Below, in pieces: positions 43,035 through 51,768 of a stretch of DNA of 64,000 bases. A program made the position numbers and the translations under genes. The stretch's first letter is position 1; the number at the start of each line of letters is the position of its first letter. The stretch is from the NCBI RefSeq assembly GCF_001425485.1, contig NZ_LMQW01000043.1, positions 165,035 to 229,034 of the forward strand. The letters are read 5' to 3'. A model generated the notes under the pieces. The model saw nothing but the letters and a program-made list of their open reading frames with translations. It did not search any database and was not told the origin of the DNA. The stretch comes from Aureimonas sp. Leaf427. GTDB lineage: Bacteria > Pseudomonadota > Alphaproteobacteria > Rhizobiales > Rhizobiaceae.

Positions 43035-45194
43035 CTATCGCTGGACGGCCTGGGGCGCCGTGCCGTCGCGGTTGGCCGCGAAGGTTTCCGGGCTGAGGGG
43101 CGGGGCGTCCGACAGGCGCTCGGCGAGATCGGCGAGGACCTTCTGGGCGCCGAGGGTGAGAGCGAGCGGTCGGACGGGGAGAGCGGCTTCGCCCTCCACG
43201 GCCTTGGCGACCTTGTCCTTCGGCGCATCCGGGAAGGGCTTTTCGAGATAGGGCAGGGGGCGAAGCTCAATGCCCTGGTGGGCCGCCTCCATGACGCGCT
43301 GCCACGTCATGGCGGGAAGCGAGCCGCCGGTCATCTTGTTGGTCGGGCGGTAGCTGTCGTTGCCGTACCAGACGGCGGCCGTGAAGTTGCCGGTGTAGCC
43401 GACGAACCAGGCGTCGCGGTAGCTCTGCGTCGTGCCGGTCTTGCCGGCCGCGCGCGTCATGGAGAGCTGCGCCTTGCGCGCCGTGCCGACCTCGGGAATG
43501 CGCACCATCATCTCGATCATCGACTTGGCGGCCTGCTCGGACAGGACGCGCTTGCGCGGCGGCATGTCGCGCGCGGCGTCCCAGAGGACATTGCCGTTGG
43601 TGTCGGTCAGTTGGAGGATCGCATGGCGATGGGATTCCAGGCCGCCGGCGGAGAAGACGGCATAGCCTGTCGCCTGATCGAGGACCGTCACCTCGTTCGT
43701 GCCGAGCGCGATCGTCTTGTCGCCGCGCAAGGGGGTCTCGACGCCCATGGCCTTGGCGAGCTCGGCGACCTTGCCGGGGCCGGCCTCCTGGCTGAGGCGC
43801 ACGGCGACCGTGTTCAAGGATTTCGCCATCGCATCCTGGATCTGGATGCGGCCGGCGAAGGAATTGCCGTAGTTCTGCGGCATCCAGTTGCCGACGCGGA
43901 TGGGGCCGTCGACGATGACGTCCGTCGGCTTGTGGCCCTTCTCCATGGCGGCCGCATAGACATAGGCCTTGAAAGACGAGCCCGGCTGGCGGAGCGCGCG
44001 GGTGGCGCGGTTGAACTGAGACAGGCCGTAGTCGCGCCCGCCGACCATGGCGCGCACGCCGCCATCGTCGTCGAGGACGACCATCGCGGCCTCCTCGACC
44101 TTATAGTTCTTGCCGTACTGGCGCAGGTGATACTCGACGGACTCGTCGGAGAGCTGCTGGATGCCGGAATCGAAGGTCGTGCGCGCGACGAAATTGCGAT
44201 GCGGGATCTTCTCGGCGATGCGCTGGATCTCGTCGAAGGCGAAGTCGAGGAAATAGTCGGGCGAGATCGTGGTCGAGCGGTCGACTGCGGTCGCGGGCTG
44301 GCGGCGGGCGGCCACGACCTGGCCCTCCGTCATGAAGCCGGCCTGGACCATGTTGGATAGGACTTCGTTCGCGCGCGCTCGGGCCGCGGGCAGATTGATG
44401 TGCGGCGCGTATTTGGCCGGCGCCTTGAAGAGGCCGGCGAGCATGGCGGATTCCGCGAGGCTGATCTCGCGCACGTCCTTGTTGAAGTAGAACTTGGCGG
44501 CGCCCGCCGCGCCATGCGTGCCGCCGCCCATATAGGCGCGGTCGAGATACATGCCGAGGATCTGGCGCTTACTGAGATGCGCCTCCAGCCAGAGCGAGAG
44601 GAAGGCCTCGTTGATCTTGCGGTCGATCGTGCGCTCGTTGGTGAGGAAGACGTTCTTGGCGAGCTGCTGGGTGAGGGTCGAGCCGCCCTGGACGACGCCG
44701 CCGGCGCGGGCGTTCTCGGTGAGAGCGCGCACGAGGCCGAAGAAATCGATGCCGTAATGCTCGAAGAAGCGACGGTCCTCGGTGGCGAGGACCGCCTTGA
44801 TGAACTGGTCCGGCATCTCGTCGATGGGCACTTCGTCCGCCCGCAGGACGCCGCGGCGGCCGATCTCGTTGCCGTGGCGATCGAGCATCTGGACGGAATA
44901 GTCGGTCTCCGGCGGCAGGCCGTCGGCGGTCAGACGCATGGCCGGCTGGGCGAGGAGCAGCATGGCGACGAAGCCGACGAGGCCGAGCGTCAGGGCCTCG
45001 CAGGACAACTCGACGAGAATTCGGTTGAAGCCGCGCGCCCGGAAGCGGCGCGACAGAATCGTGACGCTTTCCCAGGCCGAGGAGAAGCCATGGAAAAAAC
45101 GCCAAAGGCTGCTATCGATCCAGGCGTCGACCTCGATCAGGCGCGAGGGCCTGCGCAGCTTCGGCTTGGGGCTCAGGGAATCACGCAAGTTCAA
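43035..45194 (-). CDS. Penicillin-binding protein 1A (bifunctional)
   Basis: A 719-residue class A PBP. A long basic cytoplasmic N-terminus (about 1-60) precedes TM 63-85. Glycosyltransferase with Glu139 in 'TEDRRFFEHYGID' and 'GGSTLTQQLAKNVFL'; transpeptidase with Ser406 in 'SSFK', 'SLN' at 459-461 and 'KTGTT' at 585-589. It polymerises and cross-links peptidoglycan at the inner membrane. The 120-residue C-terminus after the transpeptidase is poorly conserved. It lacks the OB-fold insertion of E. coli PBP1a, placing it in the shorter alphaproteobacterial type. Divergent from the YcgN-type gene across a palindromic region. Confidence 0.93.
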   Translation of the reverse strand: MNLRDSLSPKPKLRRPSRLIEVDAWIDSSLWRFFHGFSSAWESVTILSRRFRARGFNRILVELSCEALTLGLVGFVAMLLLAQPAMRLTADGLPPETDYSVQMLDRHGNEIGRRGVLRADEVPIDEMPDQFIKAVLATEDRRFFEHYGIDFFGLVRALTENARAGGVVQGGSTLTQQLAKNVFLTNERTIDRKINEAFLSLWLEAHLSKRQILGMYLDRAYMGGGTHGAAGAAKFYFNKDVREISLAESAMLAGLFKAPAKYAPHINLPAARARANEVLSNMVQAGFMTEGQVVAARRQPATAVDRSTTISPDYFLDFAFDEIQRIAEKIPHRNFVARTTFDSGIQQLSDESVEYHLRQYGKNYKVEEAAMVVLDDDGGVRAMVGGRDYGLSQFNRATRALRQPGSSFKAYVYAAAMEKGHKPTDVIVDGPIRVGNWMPQNYGNSFAGRIQIQDAMAKSLNTVAVRLSQEAGPGKVAELAKAMGVETPLRGDKTIALGTNEVTVLDQATGYAVFSAGGLESHRHAILQLTDTNGNVLWDAARDMPPRKRVLSEQAAKSMIEMMVRIPEVGTARKAQLSMTRAAGKTGTTQSYRDAWFVGYTGNFTAAVWYGNDSYRPTNKMTGGSLPAMTWQRVMEAAHQGIELRPLPYLEKPFPDAPKDKVAKAVEGEAALPVRPLALTLGAQKVLADLAERLSDAPPLSPETFAANRDGTAPQAVQR

Positions 45195-45250
45195 ACCGTC
45201 GACGTTCGGCGGCCAAGCCGCGCTGCTGCGGTTCTGCCTACCACAAAGGA

Positions 45251-45275
45251 CCCTACACCAAGATTAAGTGTAGGG
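45251..45275. promoter_or_regulatory. Perfect 8+8 inverted repeat between divergent genes
   Basis: CCCTACAC (45251-45258) and GTGTAGGG (45268-45275) around CAAGATTAA, between the PBP1A gene (minus) and the YcgN-type gene (plus). GGACCCT/GGGACCCT also flanks it as a direct repeat. A good candidate operator for either gene. Confidence 0.45.
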
Positions 45276-45327
45276 ACCCTGAGGCGACAACAAGGACGGA
45301 CGTCAGGCTTGGGAATGATTTTGGCGC

Positions 45328-45834
45328 ATGCGTGATATCGGCAACAAACCCTTCTGGAAGGACCGGCCGCTCGAGGCCTTCAGCCCAGAGGAATGGGAGA
45401 GCCTCTGCGACGGCTGCGGACGGTGCTGCCTGAACAAGCTGGAGGACTGGGACACCGGCGCCATCGCCTGGACCAACGTGCGCTGCCGCCTGCTCGACGA
45501 CCATTCCTGCCGCTGCTCGGACTACGAGAACCGGCAGGCGAGCGTGCCGGACTGCATCGGCCTGACGGTTGAGGCGGTGCACAGCATCGGCTGGCTGCCG
45601 CCGACCTGCGGCTATCGGCTCGTGGCGGAGGGGCGCGATCTCTATTGGTGGCACCACCTCGTTTCCGGGGATCGGCAGACCGTGCACGAGGCCGGCATTT
45701 CGGTGCGCGGGCGGACGGTGAGCGAGGAGGGGATGGAGGTCGAGGATCTCGAACGGCATCTCGCGCGCTGGCCGGGCGAAGACCCGATGGCGAAAGGCAC
45801 CACAAAGAGCGAAAAGAGGAAATTCCTCAAATAG
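45328..45834 (+). CDS. YcgN/YkgJ-family cysteine-cluster protein (UPF0260)
   Basis: A 168-residue protein with Cys clusters '[11 protein letters not shown]' (near 28-38), 'CRCSDYENR' and 'PDCIGL' and a later 'PTCGYR', characteristic of UPF0260/YcgN. The Cys arrangement suggests binding of zinc or an iron-sulfur cluster. Length is normal for the family. The role is not established. The C-terminal tail is Lys-rich. It ends 120 bases before the GTA cluster and is probably not part of it. Confidence 0.88.
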   Translation: MRDIGNKPFWKDRPLEAFSPEEWESLCDGCGRCCLNKLEDWDTGAIAWTNVRCRLLDDHSCRCSDYENRQASVPDCIGLTVEAVHSIGWLPPTCGYRLVAEGRDLYWWHHLVSGDRQTVHEAGISVRGRTVSEEGMEVEDLERHLARWPGEDPMAKGTTKSEKRKFLK

Positions 45835-45845
45835 GAAAATTGTCC

Positions 45846-45874
45846 TTGACTGCGTGACGGTGCTCGGGTAGGGT
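45846..45874 (+). promoter_or_regulatory. Putative promoter of the gene transfer agent cluster
   Basis: TTGACT (45846-45851), 17-base spacer, TAGGGT (45869-45874). The start would be near 45881, leaving a leader of about 70 bases that contains a terminator-like hairpin. It is the only good promoter seen between the preceding gene and the TerS gene. Confidence 0.5.
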
Positions 45875-45894
45875 TCAGGCACAGTCAGAGATTT

Positions 45895-45942
45895 GCGGGC
45901 GGCGGGCTTCACGGGAAGCTTCGTCGCCCGCTTTGGTTTTTA
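45895..45942 (+). terminator. Terminator-like hairpin in the GTA leader
   Basis: An outer 7-base stem GCGGGCG/CGCCCGC (45895-45901, 45925-45931), an internal loop and an inner GCTTC/GAAGC stem with ACGG loop, followed by TTTGGTTTTTA. It ends about 12 bases before the TerS ATG and after the promoter, as an attenuator would. Confidence 0.55.
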
Positions 45943-45953
45943 GGGATAGCGGC

Positions 45954-46361
45954 ATGGCGACGACGGCGGCGAGGACGAAGCGGCGGGCCCGTCGGCCCGA
46001 TCCGCTGATGGCGGACCGGCTATTGGCGCTCTTCGGCTTCGAGCTTGCCGTGATCGAGCGCTCGGTGGAACCGCTGAAGGCGGAAGACGGCGAGATCCGC
46101 GACGTCGCGACGGGCGCGAAGGGGCGGATCGAGGCGCTCGGGCAGATGGTGCGCACGCTGGAGAAGCTGCTGGAGCTGAAGCAGCTGGAGGCGCTCGCGG
46201 CCGGCGGGACGGAGGCGCCCGATGCCGAGGCGGAGCGACTGGCGGCCGAGCTGATGCGGCGGCTGCGGGTGTTGGACCGGCGGCGGCGCGGGGGAGTCAA
46301 GGTCGTCGCGGCGGCTGATGGTGCCGAGGGCACGGCGGTTGCCGAAGGCGCTGCGGCTTGA
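45954..46361 (+). CDS. GTA small terminase-like protein (gp1)
   Basis: A 135-residue, highly charged helical protein: basic N-terminus ('RTKRRARRPDPLMADRLL'), long central helix pair ('DVATGAKGRIEALGQMVRTL', 'EKLLELKQLEALAAGG') and basic C-terminus. Its position before the large terminase and this organisation match gp1/TerS of Rhodobacter-type GTAs. In GTAs the small terminase is thought to lack sequence-specific pac recognition, giving random packaging. The ATG at 45954 follows a poor ribosome site; an upstream in-frame start at 45933 lies in the attenuator T-tract. Confidence 0.75.
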   Translation: MATTAARTKRRARRPDPLMADRLLALFGFELAVIERSVEPLKAEDGEIRDVATGAKGRIEALGQMVRTLEKLLELKQLEALAAGGTEAPDAEAERLAAELMRRLRVLDRRRRGGVKVVAAADGAEGTAVAEGAAA

Positions 46362-47668
46362 CGGATACGGAGCTCGACGAGGCGGCCTATTGGAACGCTG
46401 CGGCCGACGAGATGGCGGGCATGCCGAGTGCGGCTCTGGCGCGGGCCATGCCGCCCTGGGCGGAGGTCGCGCGGGCCGAGCAGCTGCCGCCAGGCGGCGA
46501 CTGGCGGCAATGGCTGATGATCGGCGGGCGAGGATCGGGCAAGACGCGGGCCGGGGCCGAGTGGATCGGCGCGATGGCAATGGGAACGGCGCCGCTGGCG
46601 GCCAAGGCGCATGGACGGATCGCGCTGGTGGCGGAGACCTTGGGCGACGCGCGCGAGGTGATGGTGGAGGGCGAAAGCGGCCTTCGGGCGATCTCGCTGC
46701 CGCCGCGCCCCATCTTCGAGGCCTCGCGCCGCCGGCTGGTTTTTCCGAACGGGGCGATCGCGCAGATCTTCTCGTCGGAGGACCCGGATTCGCTGAGAGG
46801 CTACCAGTTCGACGCCGCCTGGGGCGACGAACTCGCCAAGTGGCGCCATGCCGAGGCCTGTTTCGACAATCTTCAGCTTGCCCTGCGCCTGGGGGACCGG
46901 CCGCGCGTGCTGCTGACGACGACGCCGCGGCCGATCCCGATTCTGAAGCGTCTCTTGAAAGAAGGCTCGACGGCCGTGACGCATATGCGCACGGCAGAGA
47001 ATGCGGAGAACCTGGCGGGCGGGTTCCTTGCCGCGATGGAGGCGCGCTACGGCGGCTCCAGGCTCGGCCGGCAGGAGCTCGACGGCGAGATGATCGAAGC
47101 GCGGACCGACGCGCTCTTCGATCGGGCGGCGATTGACCGGCAAAGGGTGCGGGCGGCGCCGGCGATGCGGCGCATCGTGGTGGCGGTCGATCCGCCGGCG
47201 ACGGCGACGAAGCGCTCGGACGCCTGCGGGATCGTGGCGGCGGGGGTCGCCGAGGACGGGCAGATCTACATCCTCTCCGACGGAAGCCTGGAGGCGGCCA
47301 AGCCCGCCGACTGGGCGCGGGCGGCCGTGCGGCTCTTCGAGCGGCTGGAGGCGGACCGGATCGTCGCCGAGGTGAACCAGGGTGGCGACATGGTCGAGGC
47401 GGTGATCAGGACGATTTCGCCGACCGTGCCGATCCGCTCGGTGCGCGCGACGCGAGGCAAGTGGACGCGGGCCGAGCCCGTGGCCGCGCTCTACGAGCAG
47501 GGGCGCGTGCGCCATGCCGGGAGCTTTCCGGCGCTCGAAGACGAAATGGCCGATTTCGGGCCGGACGGGCTTTCGAACGGGCGGTCCCCGGACCGGCTGG
47601 ACGCGATGGTCTGGGCGGTGACGGCGCTTTCCACGGCGCAGGCCGAACCGCGGGTGCGCGGACTCTAA
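46358..47668 (+). CDS. GTA large terminase (gp2), DNA-packaging ATPase/nuclease
   Basis: A 436-residue terminase. ATPase Walker A 'IGGRGSGKTRAGAEW' lies near residues 51-65, a Walker B-like 'FDAAWGDELAKW' near 150, the coupling motif 'VLLTTTPRP' next, and the RNase H-like nuclease begins 'VAVDPPAT' with acidic residues. It packages host DNA into empty heads. Start is a TTG overlapping the TerS stop (TTGA). Length and context match GTA gp2. Confidence 0.92.
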   Translation: MTDTELDEAAYWNAAADEMAGMPSAALARAMPPWAEVARAEQLPPGGDWRQWLMIGGRGSGKTRAGAEWIGAMAMGTAPLAAKAHGRIALVAETLGDAREVMVEGESGLRAISLPPRPIFEASRRRLVFPNGAIAQIFSSEDPDSLRGYQFDAAWGDELAKWRHAEACFDNLQLALRLGDRPRVLLTTTPRPIPILKRLLKEGSTAVTHMRTAENAENLAGGFLAAMEARYGGSRLGRQELDGEMIEARTDALFDRAAIDRQRVRAAPAMRRIVVAVDPPATATKRSDACGIVAAGVAEDGQIYILSDGSLEAAKPADWARAAVRLFERLEADRIVAEVNQGGDMVEAVIRTISPTVPIRSVRATRGKWTRAEPVAALYEQGRVRHAGSFPALEDEMADFGPDGLSNGRSPDRLDAMVWAVTALSTAQAEPRVRGL

Positions 47669-47696
47669 CGCCGACAGAGACAGAATGGAGACGACC

Positions 47697-48911
47697 ATGG
47701 GACTGCGATCCTTCATCGCGGCGCTGACGGCGCGCGCGGGTTCGCCGGAGGCGCCGGTCTCGCGCGCCGGCATCGGGGAGGCGAAGGCGGCGGGCGGGGG
47801 GACGCTCTTTCTGACCGGAGCCTTCGGGGACGGAGAGGGCGGGGCGGAGCCGGGCTATGCGGCGCTGGCGCGGGCCGGCTTCATGCGCAATCCCGTCGTG
47901 CATCGCGCCGTCCGGCTGATCGCGGAGACGACGGCCGCCGTGCCGCTGCTCCTCTACGAGGGCACGAGCGAGGTGACGGCGCATCCGATGCTGGATCTCC
48001 TGCGGCGGCCGAACGGGCAGGAGGACGGCACGACGCTGATCGAGACGCTCGCGGGCCATCTGATGCTGGCCGGGGACGCCTATCTGGAGGCGATCGGGAT
48101 CGACGGGCGGCCGAGGGCGCTGCATGCGCTGCGGCCGGACCGGATGCGGGTGGTGGAAGGGCGCGACGGCTGGCCGGAAGGCTACGAGTACCGTGTCGGC
48201 TCCCATGTGCGGCGGCTGAAGACGGGGGCTTCCGACGAGGGGTCGGGCGCCCTGCTGCATCTCAAGCTCTTTCACCCGCTGGACGACCGTCACGGGTTCG
48301 CGCCGCTCGGGGCCGCGGAGGCCGCGCTCGGCCTGCACAATGCCGCGGCGCGCTGGAACACGGCGCTTCTCCAGAATTCGGCGAGGCCCTCCGGCGCGCT
48401 GGTCTACCAGCCGGGGGACGGGGCGAACCTCTCGCCCGATCAGTTCGACCGGCTGAAGGCGGAGCTGGAAAGCGGATATACGGGCGCGGCGCGGGCGGGG
48501 CGGCCGATGCTGTTGGAGGGCGGGCTCGACTGGAAGGCGATGGGGCTTTCCCCCCGCGACATGGACTTCATCGAGGCGAAGAACCAGGCGGCGCGCGAGA
48601 TCGCGCTCGCCTTCGGCGTGCCGCCCATGCTGCTCGGCATTCCGGGCGATGCGACCTATGCCAACTATGCCGAGGCGAACCGGGCGCTCTACCGGCTGAC
48701 CGTCCTGCCCTTGGCGGGGCGGATCGCGGCGGCGCTTGGGCTCTGGCTCGGCAGCCATTTCGAGACGCCGGCCCTGTCGCTTCGGCCCGATCCCGACCGG
48801 GTGGAAGGCCTCAGCCTGGAGCGCGAGGCGCTGTGGTCGCGCGTCGGCGCCGCAGGCTTTCTCAGCGAGGACGAGAAGCGCGAGGCGGTCGGCTACGGGC
48901 CGCGCGGCTGA
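47697..48911 (+). CDS. GTA portal protein (gp3, HK97 family)
   Basis: A 404-residue HK97-type portal, the dodecameric ring through which DNA enters and leaves the head. Family segments are 'MRNPVVHRAVRLIAETTAAV', 'HLMLAGDAYLEAIGIDG', 'NAAARWNTALLQNSARPSG' and 'EIALAFGVPPMLLGIPGDAT'. An ATG at 47685 is also in frame; the one at 47697 has GGAG at better distance. Follows the terminase by about 28 bases. Confidence 0.92.
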   Translation: MGLRSFIAALTARAGSPEAPVSRAGIGEAKAAGGGTLFLTGAFGDGEGGAEPGYAALARAGFMRNPVVHRAVRLIAETTAAVPLLLYEGTSEVTAHPMLDLLRRPNGQEDGTTLIETLAGHLMLAGDAYLEAIGIDGRPRALHALRPDRMRVVEGRDGWPEGYEYRVGSHVRRLKTGASDEGSGALLHLKLFHPLDDRHGFAPLGAAEAALGLHNAAARWNTALLQNSARPSGALVYQPGDGANLSPDQFDRLKAELESGYTGAARAGRPMLLEGGLDWKAMGLSPRDMDFIEAKNQAAREIALAFGVPPMLLGIPGDATYANYAEANRALYRLTVLPLAGRIAAALGLWLGSHFETPALSLRPDPDRVEGLSLEREALWSRVGAAGFLSEDEKREAVGYGPRG

Positions 48912-48949
48912 GTTCTCCCGAACCGACAATCGAACATGGAGGTCATGCG

Positions 48950-49276
48950 ATGAGTGCCGAACCCTTGTCGGGTGCCGCCCTTTGGACGGCGAAGCTTGTG
49001 GGCGCGGGAGCGGGGTCGGCGATTTCCGTGGCCTATCTCCTGCCGGCCGGACGCCGGGATGCAGCGGCGCGGTTTCTGATCGGGGTCGTCACCGGCATCG
49101 TCTTCGGCGCCCCGGCCGGGCTCGCGCTGGCGCAGCATCTGGGCATTGAGGATGCGATCTCGGCGCAGGAGCTGGTTCTGATGGGCTCGGCGGCGGCAAG
49201 CCTTTCGGCTTGGTGGGCGCTCGGCGTTCTCTCGCGCTTCGCCGGAACGCTCTTTCGCGACGGAGGCCGGCCTTGA
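48950..49276 (+). CDS. DUF6107 small membrane protein of the GTA cluster (gp3.5 position)
   Basis: A 108-residue protein with three hydrophobic stretches (about 14-32, 40-64, 76-97), lying between portal and protease genes where Rhizobiales-type GTAs carry a DUF6107-like protein. GGAGG is well placed before the ATG at 48950. The number of membrane segments is unusual for a capsid component, and its role in particle assembly or release is unknown. Confidence 0.75.
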   Translation: MSAEPLSGAALWTAKLVGAGAGSAISVAYLLPAGRRDAAARFLIGVVTGIVFGAPAGLALAQHLGIEDAISAQELVLMGSAAASLSAWWALGVLSRFAGTLFRDGGRP

Positions 49277-49821
49277 TCGTCGGCGGGGCCGAGCGGGCGG
49301 TTGCGGGTGTCGAAGGGCGGATCGCGGGCTATGCGAGCCTTTTCGGGGCGATCGACCTGTCCGGCGACAGGGTTCTGCCCGGCGCCTTTCTCGCCTCCCT
49401 GCGCCGCCGGGGAACCGCCGGCATCCGCATGCTCTGGCAGCACGACCCGGCGCGGCCGATCGGGGTCTGGACGAAGCTGACGGAGACGGCGACCGGGCTT
49501 TTCGCGGAAGGACGGCTGGCGCTGGACACGGCGGGCGGGCGGGAGGCCTTCGAGCTGATCCGCGCCGGCGCAGTGGACGGGCTGTCCATCGGCTTTCGCA
49601 CCAAGACCGCCCGGCGAGGCTCCGCCGGCGCCAAGCGCCTTCTGGAGGAGATCGACCTCTGGGAAATCTCGGTCGTGACCTTTCCGATGCAGGAAAGCGC
49701 GCGCCTTTCCGAAACGCGCGGCGGCATGGCGGCGGTTGCGGCCGGCGCCGCGCTGGCCGCCCGCATCGAGGCGGCGGCCCGCTGGCTGGCCGCGCCCTCG
49801 CGGGCCTCCATCGCGACCTGA
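49273..49821 (+). CDS. GTA prohead protease (gp4, HK97 family)
   Basis: A 182-residue serine protease that trims the capsid protein during head maturation. 'GYASLFGAIDLSGDRVLPGAF' opens the fold, the catalytic His is in 'MLWQHDPARPIGVW' and the catalytic Ser in 'DGLSIGFRTK'. 'LWEISVVTFPMQESAR' is the usual C-terminal motif. Start is a TTG overlapping the upstream stop (TTGA), with GGAGG 6 bases before it; no suitable ATG exists. Confidence 0.9.
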   Translation: MIVGGAERAVAGVEGRIAGYASLFGAIDLSGDRVLPGAFLASLRRRGTAGIRMLWQHDPARPIGVWTKLTETATGLFAEGRLALDTAGGREAFELIRAGAVDGLSIGFRTKTARRGSAGAKRLLEEIDLWEISVVTFPMQESARLSETRGGMAAVAAGAALAARIEAAARWLAAPSRASIAT

Positions 49822-49867
49822 GCGCCTTAGCGCGCCTTCAAATCTTCCGTTCAACCAAGGAGAGACC

Positions 49868-51121
49868 ATGTCCGGTATCAACCTGAACGCCCCCGAGACC
49901 AAGGCCGAGACCCGCGAGGTGGGGACGGCGTTCGACGAGCTGATGCGCACCTTCGCGGGGTTTCGCGAGAACAACGACGTGCGCCTCGACGAGATCGAGC
50001 GGCGCATGAGCGCCGACGTTCTGACCGAGGAGAAGGTGGAGCGCATCGACAAGGCGCTCGGCGACCAGCAGAAGAAGCTGGAGGCGCTGATGCTGAAGGA
50101 CATGCGCCCGCCGCTGGAGGGCACGGGCGGGCGCGGGCGCGGTGCCGAGCCGAGCGAGCACCGACAGGCCTTCGAGACCTATGTGCGCGGCGGCGACGAG
50201 CGGGGCCTCCGGCGCATCGAGGAAAAGGCGATGTCGACCCTGACCGGGGCGGATGGCGGCTTCGTGGTGCCGGCCGAGACGGAGCGCGAGATCGGCCGCC
50301 GGCTGTCGCGCATCTCGCCGATCCGCTCCATCGCCTCGGTGCGCACGGTCTCCGCCATGGTGCTCAAGAAGCCGTTCTCGCTGGCCGGCGCGCAGGCCGG
50401 CTGGGTGGGCGAGGCGGATGCGCGGCCGCAGACGACGAGCCCGACGCTGGCCGAGCTGTCGTTTCCGACCATGGAACTCTACGCCATGCCGGCCGCGACG
50501 AACGCGCTGCTCGACGACGCGGCGGTCGATATCGACCAGTGGATCGGCGAAGAGGTCGAGCAGGCCTTCGCCGCCCAGGAGGGCGCAGCCTTCGTGACCG
50601 GCGACGGCGTGAACAAGCCGAAGGGTTTCATGACCGCCGCGACGGTGGCCGAGAGTGCCTGGAGCTGGGGCAAGGTCGGCACGATCTCGACCGGGGCGAG
50701 CGGCGCGTTTGCCGCCAGCGGCGGTTCGGACGCGCTGATCGACCTCATCTACTCGGTGAAGTCCGGCTATCGCCAGAATGCCAGCTTCGTCATGAACCGG
50801 CGCACCCAGAGCACCATCCGCAAGATGAAGGACGCGGACGGCAACTACCTCTGGCAGGCGCCTTCCGCGGCGGGGGCGCGGGCGACGCTGATGGGCTTTC
50901 CGCTGGTCGAGGCCGAGGAGATGCCCGACATCGCGCCGGCCGCGAAGGCGATCGCCTTCGGCGATTTCGCCCGCTTCTACCTGATCGTCGACCGGCAGGG
51001 CGTGCGCGTGCTGCGCGATCCCTATTCCGCGAAACCCTACGTGCTCTTCTATACGACCAAGCGCGTCGGCGGCGGCATCCAGGACTTCGACGCGGCGAAG
51101 TACCTGACCTTCGCGGCCTGA
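49868..51121 (+). CDS. GTA major capsid protein (gp5, HK97 family)
   Basis: A 417-residue HK97-fold coat protein. The N-terminal 85 residues form the charged coiled-coil delta domain ('NNDVRLDEIERRMSAD', 'KVERIDKALGDQQKKLEAL'), a flexible Gly/Arg linker follows, and the fold begins near 'STLTGADGGFVVPAETE' (about 123-139), the probable cleavage region of gp4. Core motifs include 'ASFVMNRRTQSTIRKMKD' and 'FYLIVDRQGVRVLRDPY'. AAGGAG precedes the ATG. A strong terminator-like hairpin follows it. Confidence 0.95.
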   Translation: MSGINLNAPETKAETREVGTAFDELMRTFAGFRENNDVRLDEIERRMSADVLTEEKVERIDKALGDQQKKLEALMLKDMRPPLEGTGGRGRGAEPSEHRQAFETYVRGGDERGLRRIEEKAMSTLTGADGGFVVPAETEREIGRRLSRISPIRSIASVRTVSAMVLKKPFSLAGAQAGWVGEADARPQTTSPTLAELSFPTMELYAMPAATNALLDDAAVDIDQWIGEEVEQAFAAQEGAAFVTGDGVNKPKGFMTAATVAESAWSWGKVGTISTGASGAFAASGGSDALIDLIYSVKSGYRQNASFVMNRRTQSTIRKMKDADGNYLWQAPSAAGARATLMGFPLVEAEEMPDIAPAAKAIAFGDFARFYLIVDRQGVRVLRDPYSAKPYVLFYTTKRVGGGIQDFDAAKYLTFAA

Positions 51122-51154
51122 CAGCCGAGGGCGGTTCCAGACGTTCCTTCCACG

Positions 51155-51182
51155 GGGCCGGTCGGTGAGACCGGCCCTTTTT
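51155..51182 (+). terminator. Intrinsic terminator between capsid and connector genes
   Basis: A perfect 9-base stem GGGCCGGTC/GACCGGCCC with loop GGTGA (51155-51163, 51169-51177), followed at once by TTTTT. It ends 25 bases before the connector ATG, with CGTTTCC and a ribosome site in between. Probably partial, since no promoter is evident between it and the next gene. Confidence 0.8.
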
Positions 51183-51207
51183 CGTTTCCAGACCTTGGAG
51201 TGCCCTC

Positions 51208-51768
51208 ATGACCCTGATCGATCTCGGCCCGCCCGCGTCCGAACCCGTGACGCTGGCGGACCTCAAGACCTGGTGCCGGATCGAGCGGGACGACGAGGAC
51301 GCGCTGGTCGTCTCGCTCGGCAAGGCGGCGCGCGAGACGGTGGAGGCGCTGACGCGCACGATCCTGTCGAGGCGGGGCTTCCGGCTGGTCGTGGACGAGG
51401 CGCCCGCCGATGGCTGGATCGAGGTGCCGCGCGTGCCCGTTCGCAGCGTCGGCGCGGTGACGGCCTACGATGCGGCGGGCACGCCGCATGCCTTCGGCGC
51501 ATCGCATGCGGTGATCGAGCGGGCGCTCGGGATCGAGGCGGTGCGGGTGTCGCCGGACGTCGTGGCCGCTGCTGCGAACGGGCTGGAGATCGAGTTCGAG
51601 GCAGGCTTCGACGCGGGCGCAGCGCCGGAGGGACTGAAGCTCGCGCTGCGCCGGATCGTTTCGGCCAGCTACGAGGTGCGGGCGGCGCTGCCGGCTTCGC
51701 AGCAGCCGGCCATCGTGCCGCAGGCGGCCGAGGTGCTGCTGGCGCCCTATCGCCGGGTTCGGCTCTGA
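51208..51768 (+). CDS. GTA head-tail connector/adaptor (gp6, phiE125 gp8-like)
   Basis: A 186-residue connector of the phiE125 gp8 / HK97 gp6-like family, which lines the portal exit. 'EPVTLADLKTWCRIERDDED' and 'AARETVEALTRTILSRRGF' are the typical helical N-terminus, followed by a beta domain ('IEVPRVPVRSVGAVTAYD') and 'LKLALRRIVSASYEVRAA'. GGAG precedes the ATG. Its stop overlaps the next ATG (TGATG). Confidence 0.88.
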   Translation: MTLIDLGPPASEPVTLADLKTWCRIERDDEDALVVSLGKAARETVEALTRTILSRRGFRLVVDEAPADGWIEVPRVPVRSVGAVTAYDAAGTPHAFGASHAVIERALGIEAVRVSPDVVAAAANGLEIEFEAGFDAGAAPEGLKLALRRIVSASYEVRAALPASQQPAIVPQAAEVLLAPYRRVRL

